Source: Blastomussa wellsi (taxonomy: Eukaryota; Cnidaria; Anthozoa; Scleractinia; Plerogyridae). Taken from it: a stretch of DNA of 64,000 bases. A program made the position numbers and the translations under genes. The notes beneath the pieces were generated by a model that saw only the letters and a list, made by a program, of their open reading frames with translations, made no database searches and was not told where the DNA came from. Shown here one piece after another: positions 50,801 through 62,800 of this stretch; within the stretch, counting starts at the first letter, position 1; the number at the start of each line of letters is the position of its first letter. The stretch lies in the NCBI GenBank assembly GCA_947652115.1, contig OX393570.1, positions 8,310,389 to 8,374,388 of the forward strand. The letters run 5' to 3'.

Positions 50801-53800
50801 TGCATTTGCAAACTAAAGACATGCCGGGTTTTTCACAAGCATTGTATTTAACAACATTTTAGCTCGGGCATGCACACAAATCAAAATTTCAAGATAGCTT
50901 TTCAACGAGAAAGTGACCCACCTCTTTAGGCTTTTCGTTTTCTTTCTTTGTTTTCACTTTTCCGTTCTTCTTTTCTCGTATCTTTTTAATGCTTTTGCTG
51001 GCCTTTTACTGGGCTTGCTTTTGGTTCAAGAATTGCCAAGAAAGCATCAATGTAAATGGGGTTCCTATTTTAATTTGGTCAAAGATGATGACGTCAGAAG
51101 TGGAACAAAGGTCAACGTCTGTCACGGCCGGTTATAGGAGTCAATAGGTTAATTACTACTCATATTTGACTGCAGTGGGTTATTTTCCATTTTCATATTA
51201 CTTCATATTTGACAGTGCCTCATTATGTGTGCTTTAGCGAACTTTTATCATTGAGGACACTTTGTGACACTTATCATACAGTGCTTGCAACTCATTAGTG
51301 GTCCATCCTGGACAAATCTGAAACCTGAATGTCACAGGGAGGCCTGAGGGGGTAATGCACTTTTCCCCCTTCTCCTTCCCTCCCTCCCCCAACTGGGGTT
51401 GTACATTTATAATGCAGGGTACTGCTTTCTCTGTAATTACTATGCATGGCCTTCTGCTTCGGAATTTCCCAGATCCACTACTGCAGACCTTAACAGGGGT
51501 TTCAAAACAAGCCGGCAATCACCAGAGTTTTGCAGGTTACTTGTCTGATTGAATGTCACCAGTTACTCCGGTTATAGCAATCAGCTTGCTACAAACAACG
51601 TCAATTGTCATATCAGAGCCAGCTACGCTTCCAATCTACTTTGAAACATTTTGAAACCCCTAACATGAAATGCAGTTGTATTAGTTTGCAGTGTTAGCTG
51701 TCTGAGCCATTCTTATCACATTCATTTGGTTAAATTTATGGCAAAGTTGTGCATTCATGGACTGATAGCAGCAACCAGCATTACATGTACAGTCAACTTT
51801 AATCTCCTCATTGTCTGCGGCATACATCTGCTGTCTGTTATTGCATCCACTGACCAACACCAAGAGGCAATTTAGCCCTATGACCATTATAAAATGTTCC
51901 AGTATCTTAATACGACTGCTTGCTGTCGCATCAAGGTTGTCTTTAGACAGAGGACATGCTGTTAAAACTTGACATAAACAGCTTACCAAAGTAAGATTTC
52001 TCCTGGCACAGTGGCTTGGAGGTTTACTGACAAGCATAAAAGCTGGAAAGAGATGAAAATTCAGGCGATGAACTATGGTGTACATTATATTAGAAAACAT
52101 TAGCAGCATTACAGGTTGCCATAATCTGGAAACAAAGGAATGTAAACAAACTTTAACATACAATTTTATGTCGCTTACATGTTTGGGTCTGCCTCCCTTT
52201 CAAATAACCCAGCCCTCTCCAAAAATGGTTACTGGTGCATTTATAGTTGATGTGAAAACCCTGCAATGAACTGGTGTCCCATCCATAGCTAGCTGAGCCA
52301 CGCAGCAAATTCAGTATACCTAAGCATGCTCCATAATCCACTGAAGCACGCTGTTAGCGTGAGCAAATCACTTTGCCATATCTTTTTCTCTGATGCAAGT
52401 TTTTTTATGTACAGTTCCCTTGGTAATGTTATAAAACAATTGGTTCATGCTTTTAGCTGTGCATGATCGAGTTATGGTGGACTTGGGAGGTTTAGAGAGC
52501 ACACAAGAAGCTAGAGTTGCTCTCAGCTATTGCCTCCAGCAATTCTTACACTATGGTAACTTAACTCTGGTCTTTATATCATGACAAGATCACCCCAAAC
52601 CTCGCTTTCATACAGAGGCCTGGTTACATTTCACAGAAATTGTAAAATGATCTATTGAAATACTGATGGTTGCCTCATGCTAAGGAATATACGATGAGCT
52701 CCAGGCTGATGAGCCACAAGACTTTACCGTCCTACATATTGATATTGATAGTGATTTTATCTTTGGACAAGAAACTTAATTCATACCATGAGGTGTGACT
52801 ATTGCTGGGTTTAAGAATCTCAGGAGAAAAAATCCACCAATCAGGGAAGTGATGTTTGATTCAACAACATTGGGGTACTTCTCCTACAAGGAAACGAAAT
52901 TATATAAATTATAAAAGTTTCAACATAATATTTATGTTCTCCAGCAGGGGGAATTTGCAGAATGCCAAACGCCTAATGCAATGTTTGTTTGTGGTTAGTT
53001 TTCTCTTGTGTATGTTTGCTTGTGGTTAGTTTTATTTACGTTTGCTTATGGTTAGTTAATTCACTCACGTTTGCTTGTGGTTAGCTTTTTAACAATATTT
53101 CATTTTACAGTTCTGTGAAATGTAACCAGGCCTCTGTATGAAAGCGAGGCTCAGGTTGACCTTGTCATGATAGAGACCAGAAACTATTTAGCATAACAAC
53201 AAAACGATTTACATATCAAAAGCAAGAGGGTTTGTATCTATGCAAGGTCACCTTCAGCCTCAATTCCACTCAAAGGCTTGGTAACTAAGTACAGAACTGT
53301 AAAATGGCCTATTATTGTTGGAAAGGACAACATTGTACTATACTGTAATTGGCCCGATCCAACAACGAAAAGCTAACTGCAAGCAAACATGAGTGACACT
53401 TAACCACAAGCAAACAGTTTATTCTGCATTCTTTTTATAGCATTCTGCAAATTACCCCCATCGTATCTCCACTTCAAATGCATTTTAAACCTATTTTACA
53501 GTATACAGTACATACTTGTATAGGTATTATTATTTAAGTACTATCTGAATATAACAATCAAAAGTCTGTCTGAAGTCTGCACTGAGAATTGTTTCTTAGA
53601 ACACTCAATTGATGACATGATGAAATTTTGATTCAAATTAATATAAAAAATGTTTACCACATCATGGGCAGATCCAGGATTTTTGTTAGGAGGGGGTGTA
53701 CCACTAAGGAATGACGCAACTGATGGGTGACGTAAGCAGAACCAGGAGCCCATCACTCCCGCAGAGCCAGAAGCCACTAGTTATATTAGAAAGCCGCAGG

Positions 53801-56800
53801 TCATCCCAGAGAGGGGTGTGGACCCCCTACACCATCCCACTCGATCCACCCCTGCACATTCCAATTGAAAGTGAGACATGTAATGTAACTGAAAACTGAC
53901 AGATCTCAATTACAGTAAGTTGAACTTCTCTACAACTGCCACCATGGGCTGTCAATTAACAAGTCATTTTCTGTTAAAGGATGCTAGTCAGCCACATTTT
54001 TGGTTTTTAACGATGCAAGGGTTTATTGGTATTTTATTCCACAAGATAAGTGTCTTTAAAGCAAACAAGATCACTGCAACAGTAACACAACTTCTGGTAA
54101 TACAATGAGACCTTGCTTCACTGTACAAATTTCATCATTTCGGTGGCCTCAAAAGTGGCCGATATCACAGATTTACGATATCACAGATTACGGATTTCAC
54201 GTCTAATGCTCTAACCACTCGGTCATGCTGCCTCCAAAGATACATGTAAATGGTAGTGAAAGTTCAACTTCAACTTCATGCATCTCATACCTTGACTAAG
54301 CAGACAATAGTACTACACAGCCATCTGATGCCATAAGGAACTCCAAGTAGTGAATTTGTAATGGCAGAAACAAATTCTGATGCCATTGCCTTAAGCATGC
54401 TGCTGCTTGGATTATGTTAAGGAGAAAACCAACTTAATATTCAGCACTTATTGCACTTGAGCAACTTACAATAGATTCACTGTAAGCCTAGAAGTGTTTG
54501 TTGATAATCATACGATGATATCAAATCAGTGTGAAAAGGATATGTTTCTGTATCGTGTCTTGTACACCAGAATCATCCATGGCCTGGGTATTCAAATACG
54601 AAAAAAAATTATATCAAGTAATTAGTTAAATAAAAGCTCTGTCCAAACAGTTACTTTAAATTAAAATGCCATTACAGAAATAGCAAATTAATAATTTGCG
54701 GTTGGCTGCAGCAAAGGCCTGCATTAGGTAAGGAAATCCTAGTTTCTATTACTTCACTCAGGGCTGTCACTAAGGGCCGGGGGCTGGGGATTTCTCCTGG
54801 CTACTACAAGTTTGAGTCCCAGCTACTTTGGAACAAGACCAAAACACTGGCAAGTGAAAAGTACATCAAACAACAAAATCCCCCCGCTACTTTTTTACTT
54901 TCTCCACTTACTTGAAAACTTAGTGACAGCCGTGCCTTCACTCTTATAAACAAGTACCAAAAAATTAGCACAAATAAACCCATCAACGCACAAACTTATT
55001 GATATGAAATTGACAAATATGTAACAATTATTCCATGAGCCCGCGTTGGATATGAAGTGATAAAATAACCAATGAGCGCGTAGCTCGAGTTGGTTATAAT
55101 CACTTCATATCCAACAAGGGCGAATGGAATAATTGTTTTAGTAAATTCTCAAACCGGGTTTTGTCGCCGATTATTATTTCCACAATTTTACAAAGCGTCC
55201 GGAAAGAGCATACAACTTCCGGTCACACGCGCCCCGACTCCCGACTTTCCATATGACGTAAAACTCTGACTACTGGCTCATAGTCGGAGTTTTTTAGCCA
55301 ATCAAAAAGCTAGAAATGCAATAGTCGGAGCTGAGAATATACTAATATTTAACACATGAATATTGGGGGGATAGGTTTTTTAATCATACTTAAAGCTTTG
55401 ATTTGTTTTCTTGTGACAGTTACAACAACAACAGTGTAGAAAATACTGCAACATACCCGCTCCATGCTTAACTGTCCAGAACAATCTGCTAATGAGCCAT
55501 AGATTTCAGCATAAACCTGTAGTAAATGAAAAATACTCTAAGCTCAAGTCTCTCCATGCTGACTAATATTAATTTGTATCAGAGAAGGGAAGATATTAAT
55601 TGGAAATCCAACTGCCCAATGCACTACTCAGTTTCACTTTTCACTTGCCCCCAATTAAATATTTCTTGTCATTGCTCAGCCTAACAAGATTTCTTGGGCT
55701 AGTTTCACTTGCCCACCAAACTTCTATTTTCACTTGCCCGAGGGTTAACTTGCAATGGGCTTTCCCAACAATCTACTTGCACTTGTGGATAAAGATACTA
55801 GAGTTAAGCAACTTGCCCAACTGTAGCCAGTGGCCAGAGCTAAACCTCCTGATGCAAAACTCCTTGGCCTGCCAACCATTATGCAGCCCCAACAAGGTGC
55901 AGCCAATAACAATTATTAACTAGTGGTAATCAAAGATTAGGAGTGTGTTCGACAATTCACTTGCCTTAAATATCAGTATGAAACTCTTAACATAACTGTA
56001 CAGTGTAGTTGATGAACATGATTTTTCTGATTTATTCATACCAATACAATGGTTGGATTTTTTTGCATGGCGTGACACCGCTATTAGTTTCAGTCTGTGT
56101 TTAGAAAACCGCAGACTGTGGACAGCAGTGATTAATTGTCAGCCAAAACATTAAAAAATCAGCAAGTAGTAGCAGTAGTCAAATAATCACAAACCTCAAG
56201 AAGAGAATGACAAACAATTATCATTGCTTTGTCGCCCAATTGTAAACAAATTATTAACGAAGCAAACGCACATGCAAGCTAAAATGCAAACATAAAATTC
56301 CTGACTGTCACGGCGCCAATCAAAATCTGCTGTTATATATTCGCACCAGGAGTTGTACAATCTTCGCTACAAGGTTCTTCTTGGATAACAATAAGGCTGA
56401 TTTGAACAGTACAGCGTCACAACCGTTCGCGGACAGAAGTTGAATCTCCAATGAAAAGCAGCTGAGTTTTATAATAAGATGTGTTGTTTGGGCGAATTGC
56501 ATCATCTGTTTCCTAGAAAACACACCAGCAGTAGGCAGGCTTCTGATGTTCTGATAAGTAGCTTCAATCATCTTTGCCAGTGATAGCCCAGATAAACCAA
56601 TACAACTGCGAAAAAAGTTCGATAAAACCACTCGAAGGAACTCGATCGAAGGGACTCTACAAAAGCGACGCGACAAGCATGGACATGATGTCATTCGCCC
56701 TGATAAATTTTGTTGGGGGGGCCAAATTGGTGTCCACCGATTCACAAGAAATCTCGATTTCCTTCCAATAAAGGATTAGAAATACGTTCTATCAAACCCA

Positions 56801-59800
56801 ACAACTATTGGACAAGGTTGAGCAAAATATCGTGATTTGTCAGTGATGAGCAGATCAATTATTTACCGAAGCCAAGGGCTGAGGAAAATGATTGATCTCC
56901 GAAACACTGAGAAATCATGATATTTTGCGAAAACCGAGTTCAATAATTGTTCTATCATTCGATAACTTAATTTGTTTTAGTTTTGCACAATTACCTTTGG
57001 GAACTTTCAACCGCCTGCTTTCTTGATGAAGTAATAGAGACAAAACCATAACTTCACATTCGATCGTAATATGAGTTATTTTTTACCAAATTCTCTTTCT
57101 TTGTAACTTCTCTCACAACACTGGAAAAGAAGCTGCCATTTTTCCCGGAATTGGACACAACTACGCATGAACAGACTATTATTTGTAGCAAAATCACTGT
57201 TGGCCGCTAATGTGCATGAGCAGACCATTATTCTTAGGCAGTTATTTGAAGGTCACATGGTAGTGTCTGGGCCAATGAAAAGGAGGGAAAAAATGAATCA
57301 AATGATAATTTTAAATATTTTAATAAAGCCTAAACATGGAGATCCATCTTTTTGCTCATTCGTAACAATTTGTGAAAATAATTGAGCCTACGATCCAATC
57401 TAAATGGTCAGCAGTCAACTTTCAAAAATTTCAAAACATGTGACCTTGATGAGCTCTACATACTCCTGAGCCTGTGATAGGGTCATATGATACTGGTCAG
57501 CATTTACCTTGTTTTGACAGCTGTCAATTGACCATAAAATGATGGCAGATGCTCATACAGTCACATGACCTCCAAATTTTCTCGGCTTGACAGACTTTCC
57601 AAAATTTCTTACACATAGTGCTCCACTGGCATGCTTCACATACCGGAGCTGAAACAAGTTTTCATAGCCTAAATTTAGTACCTTCAGGGGGTTGATTTCA
57701 AGCACCAATTTATCCTGGTCAACAACATTACTAATGAGTGCTCCAAGAGTTGATTTTAGGTACTCCTGGCCTGGGCCTCTCCTGGAATAATAATAACAAA
57801 CAAAGTACATGTTTGTAGCCAGGCGTTTGGTTTACCAGATTTTGAAAAGTGGGTATCCTGGGGACATGTCTTCTCAGAAAATAAAGCAGCCACAGGCTAC
57901 CCAGTTTTCCTTCTGGCCAAAAGGGTGGTCTTTGACATAAAAAATAGAATGATCAACCAATTTGATCAGACAACTCTTCATTTAACATCACAACAGTCTT
58001 TTGAGGAGAGGAAAACCAGATAATCTGAAGAAAAACCCTTGGGATAAGGATGAGAACCAACTGGGTGCAGGATTTAAACCTGGTCCACACTGGTATTAGG
58101 GCAAGTGCTCTCATCTTCTCTGGACCCATCTATGAAAGTTGAAGGAATATTTAGTGGTCAGGGAACTACACTTTTATGTAATACAACAAACACGAGACAG
58201 CGTTTCATCGGGATATCCAAACACAGAGAAGGAAATTGAAAATACAACATGCAGTGGAGTATTTTTTAACGAACTTTGAGGTGTTTGGATAGCCAATGAA
58301 ACACTGTCTCTCGTGTTTGATATATATGTTCTCAATCAAATCAAAAACTAAGATCGGGTAACCAAACCTCCTTGATGGTTATGATTTTCTTTGTTTTAAC
58401 TCAATGAATTATTAATGAGTTTGCCATCCACCACAACTACTTCATGTAGCATGGGTTTGTAACACAGCAGTTCTGCAGTCAACTACTTAGCTAATCAGCT
58501 TGATCAGATCAAAGATCTAGTTTAGTGATATAAGAGTGGATCTGGCGGAGCCTCAAAATTACCTTGTATATGTTGTCATCATTCTTGTGATGGCAGTGTT
58601 TGCTCGAAGGAGGCTGTTGAATGTCTCTGACTCATTAACTTCATACTTCAGAGCCAACTAAAGACAATATTGACAAATATTAATCAATTGTGTTTTAAAA
58701 GGGTCCTAATCAGCCACACCTTTGCTATTGTTTACACAAGGGAGTTCTAGTATTATATTATTTTATGCGGAGCGCATTGCAGCAAAAGAGATCACCAAGA
58801 AACTTGCTGAAAGTAGTCTAAACACGTCCAGTAAGATGGCATGGGCTATAGTAATACAATAAGATTATGCTTCATAGTACAATTTCCATAATTTTGATGG
58901 CATCAAAAATGACGGAGGCTGACTAGGATCCTGTAAGGGCCGTACTTAAATAAAATACTTAAAAGTCCAAATGCACGTGTACATGAACATCACCATCATC
59001 ATCATCAATATCATCAAAATAATTATTGTTATTGATGAGCTCAACACCATCATTGTCATCATTTTCACTGTCATAAACTCTACAGGTTTCCGATAGCATA
59101 AGAATGGCTTCCCTGACAGTTCACCATTACCCATTCATATATACCTCTGGGTGGAGAAAGGCACCCCGAGAGTTCAACACAGTGCTGTCTCTAGCCTAAC
59201 TGGCCCACACAGCTGGTGCATACCCAAAAGTAAATGGGGAGAGAGGATGGCGCAGTGGCGAGAGTGCTTGCCAGCTCCCACCAATGTTTCCCAGGTTTGA
59301 TTCCGGCCTGGTGTCATATGTGGGTTGAGTTTGTTGTTGGTTCTCTCCTCATGCTAAGGGTTTTTCTCTGGTTTTCCTCCCTCCTCAAAAACCAACATTT
59401 CTATATAAAATTCCAATTCAACCTGGGAAGAGGACCCGCATGAAAACCAGCTAAGGCTGGTGAGGCTTCCGCTCCAAATATTGTATTTTTATTAGAATTA
59501 TTATTTTGAAGTACCCAGTTGAAGACAGCTTGCCAGCCAGAAGATTTGGCTACTGTCCCTTAATGACGCCCCTGAATTAAAACTGTAGAGAAACGCTGGA
59601 CATTACGAACCTACCTGAAACATTGTGAGTAACAGATGTTCTTCTCGTACTTCATACTGATTGCCATAGAGTGAGAACAAGACAGGCTGTAACAGGTCTG
59701 ACGTAAAAATGAAATTACTTAATTTAAAGAGGCACCTGTCACAACCAATATTCCAGAGCCCAAAGACATACTTACACCCAAAGAAAACCTACAAATATTG

Positions 59801-62800
59801 GTCCACTATTGTTTAGAATTACTATTACCAGTGAAGATGAAGCTATGAAAGGAGTGACGTCATTGCAAAAACCATCACCAAGCTTAAGACCTCAGCTTGA
59901 AAAAGTTAAGGCTGACTTTTTCAAGTTTGGCCCTTGTGGCTTGGAAGCTTATCCTGGTTTCTGTAGCATTAAGCAGCTAGGAATATTTCTACTCCCCCTG
60001 AATGGGATACCAGGCCATTGTAGGTTTACCCCCCAGCATTATTTCGCCGCCCATTTATGCACCTGGGTGGAAAGAGGCACTGTGAGAGTTGAGTGTCTTA
60101 CCCAAAACAACAATGCAGAACCCAGGCCAGGGTTCAAACCCGGACCATACGATCTGGAGTCCAGCGCACAAACCATTAGCGGGGCTGAAAATAACAGCCG
60201 GTCAATGGACAATGTCCGGCCTGATTGGGGTTTTGACCGGTTAAACTTTCGCACTGCCGGTCATGTTGACCAGCCACATTCAATCATATGGAGGAAATAA
60301 GTTTTTGTGTTGTTGTTTACTATCAGAATGAACCTCGCTAGCAGCTGTATTGTTAAACTGAAAAGAAAACAGATTTGCGGGGAAGAAGACTTAGGGTGCA
60401 CGAACTGCAAGATTGCTTTTCATCCAGTTTGTTCACTTCAGTTTGGGTGAAAGTTTAAATCAAACAAAATTTAATATTTTACGTTCATTTCATTTGCCCC
60501 CCTTTAATAGCAAATTTTAGGTTTTCAAAGTGAAAAAAACGAACATCTGCCTCAAGTCTCGCACATGGATACGCATCACATTTTCGGCGAGTATTGTTCC
60601 TTTTGTTTGCTCACCGCATTATCGCTTTACTTTTCAGCACAATGTGACTGCGATACAGAATATTTACAGTAATTATTAATGTCAACACTGGACCACACAT
60701 CCTGAATATCGCAACGCAACAGTTCTACGCATACATTCATTCATTCATTCATTCCATCAGCAAAAACAGGTAGTCCGAGTTTCTGTTCAACAGAAATGTT
60801 ATTTTAGTATAGGGACCTAACTTTAGTCTACTAGAGTTGCTCTACTGGAGCTGCTAGAGTAATTACTAAATCAAGTTATAATTCGAACTCTAGCTATCTT
60901 CTCAACTCTCTCAGCTGGGATAACTTATCAGTTAGAAGGACGAAGCAAAAGTCAAATTTAATGTACAAATGCATTAATAAGCTCGCCCCAAATTATCTTT
61001 GTAACTTGTTCACTCCGAGAACTTTGTCCTTTGATCTTCGTGACGCAAGTCAACAATAGTAGTTGCCGAAACTAAGAACTGACTACCTGAAGCGTAGCTT
61101 CAGTTATAGCGGAGCTTCTCTTTGGAACGATCTTCCTGAGGATATCCGCACTACAAATTCTTTGAGCAATTTCAAGAAAAGAATTGATAAATGGCTCTCT
61201 GTATCGGACTCCCACACGGCAAATATGTAAACCAGTTAATAGAAAATTTTACTTTAGATGGATCTCTTCTTTGTTTTCTATTGTTATACTGATATTTTTA
61301 CCGTATTTAAATAAAGATTTCATTCATTCATTCATTCATTCATACTAGGGGGAAATTGCTGAGTATATTTTTTATATTTTGTCCAGTCAGAAAAAAGGTG
61401 TGACCAAGCTGAAACTTACTTGGCCGGTCATTATAACTGGAGACTCTACGGATATTATTTTCAGCCGTGATTAGGCCACCACTCCTCTCACACGAAATAC
61501 TAATAACAGAATTATTATGTCCCCCTTCCTTAAAAAATTTACATCTTGCTCTTGATGTTCTAGGCACATTTTGTGTATGACCAGGTGCGTGTTACTAAAA
61601 AAGAATGACAAGGTCCTCTTAATAGCAATATTTTGGTCAGAAGACTTCATAAGTTCAGAGAACTCAACCAATGAGTACTATAAAATGAACTCACTCACCA
61701 TCAATCTCTGCAAGCGAAACAATCCTTGTCAGTTGAGCTAAGTAGGAAGCCTCCGTTTGGAGAAGGAAAAACAGATTTCCATATTTCTGTGTAATGATAA
61801 GAAAACAAAAAATTATTTATCTCAAGTTTCTCAAAGAAAAAGGGTTTTGTTTGCTAGCCTAGTGGTCCACAATTGCTGATGCTTATGGTTACTGCAGCAG
61901 GAAGATGAAGGAGGCATTCCTTGGATGGGAAGCTACAGGTGTAGTCTGGGGGTGACTATTGAGGTAATTTTGACTATTGCGATAGTTAAAATTATATTGC
62001 AATAGTATTGCGATAGTAGTGATACTATTGCAATGCTATTGCGATAGTGACATTTTGTTTAGAGCAATGGCAAATTGAATGTCGCAAAGCTTCCTGGGGG
62101 GGGGGGGGTCAACAAAATCTTTCGCTGCCATTTGAATGTGGGCAAGAGCCTGGATACAATTTTAGAAACAAACATGGCGGACCAAGTCAGGGAAGTTTGT
62201 CTTGGCGTAAAATTGACTTGTCCTTTGAACTCAGAATAATGAACAGCATGGACAGACAAGAACAAAAGAAGAATTCCTTTATTTAGGAAGGCGCTATAGG
62301 CGATCATTTAAAAACTATCGATGCTATTGCTATCGGAACACTTACAATTGCGATACATTGATAGTTCGATGTATCGTTACACCCCTAGTGTAGTCATCAC
62401 AAGAAACCTGCATGGCAGTATAAATTTTTATCAAGTTTTTTCAACTGTTTTCACAGCTGTCAGAAGTTGAACCCAGTTCACTAAACACTTGATCCAGTTC
62501 AGTGGCCAGAAGATAAACTGAATTCCAGCTAACCAATGAGCTAAACAAGCACTTGCCAAATCTTGATTGCCCTTAGGAGAGTTGCACACAAGTTTGTCTT
62601 AGTTTGCCTATTAACCTACAATTTAGAGGGCAGATGAATTGCCTACAGTGTACACCCTTGAGCTCCGGGGAGGTAAAAATGAGAAGGTACTTGCCCAACA
62701 GGAGAATCCACAGTACAGGTTCTCAATGACTGGATAACACTTTTTGTGATCCCCAGCCTTTGAAGGAACCTTTTTCAGACTCTTGGCATATCAACGTGTT

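Larger units (their letters stand above)
43754..52262. repeat. Right copy of duplicated 8,509-bp block (contig start)
   Basis: Same sequence as 35045-43553, offset 8,709. It continues without a break into unique sequence at 52263, so it is the start of the right contig. RasGAP exons 10-19 are annotated here. Confidence 0.93.
52564..53190. repeat. Long inverted repeat bracketing RasGAP exon 9
   Basis: The left arm (about 52564-52640) includes AACCTCGCTTTCATACAGAG and CCTGGTTACATTTCACAGAA; the right arm (about 53111-53190) is its reverse complement with few mismatches. The arms are about 75 bp and the 470-bp loop holds exon 9 (52787-52883). Confidence 0.85.

Noticed and set aside
35045..52262. 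True tandem gene duplication of the RasGAP region
   Set aside because: No divergence was noticed between copies, edges coincide with the N gap, and the joined exon phases make one complete protein only when the block is counted once.
61340..61567. Short minus-strand frame after the LINE tail
   Set aside because: Repeat-derived sequence with no motif; it does not match a RasGAP exon.
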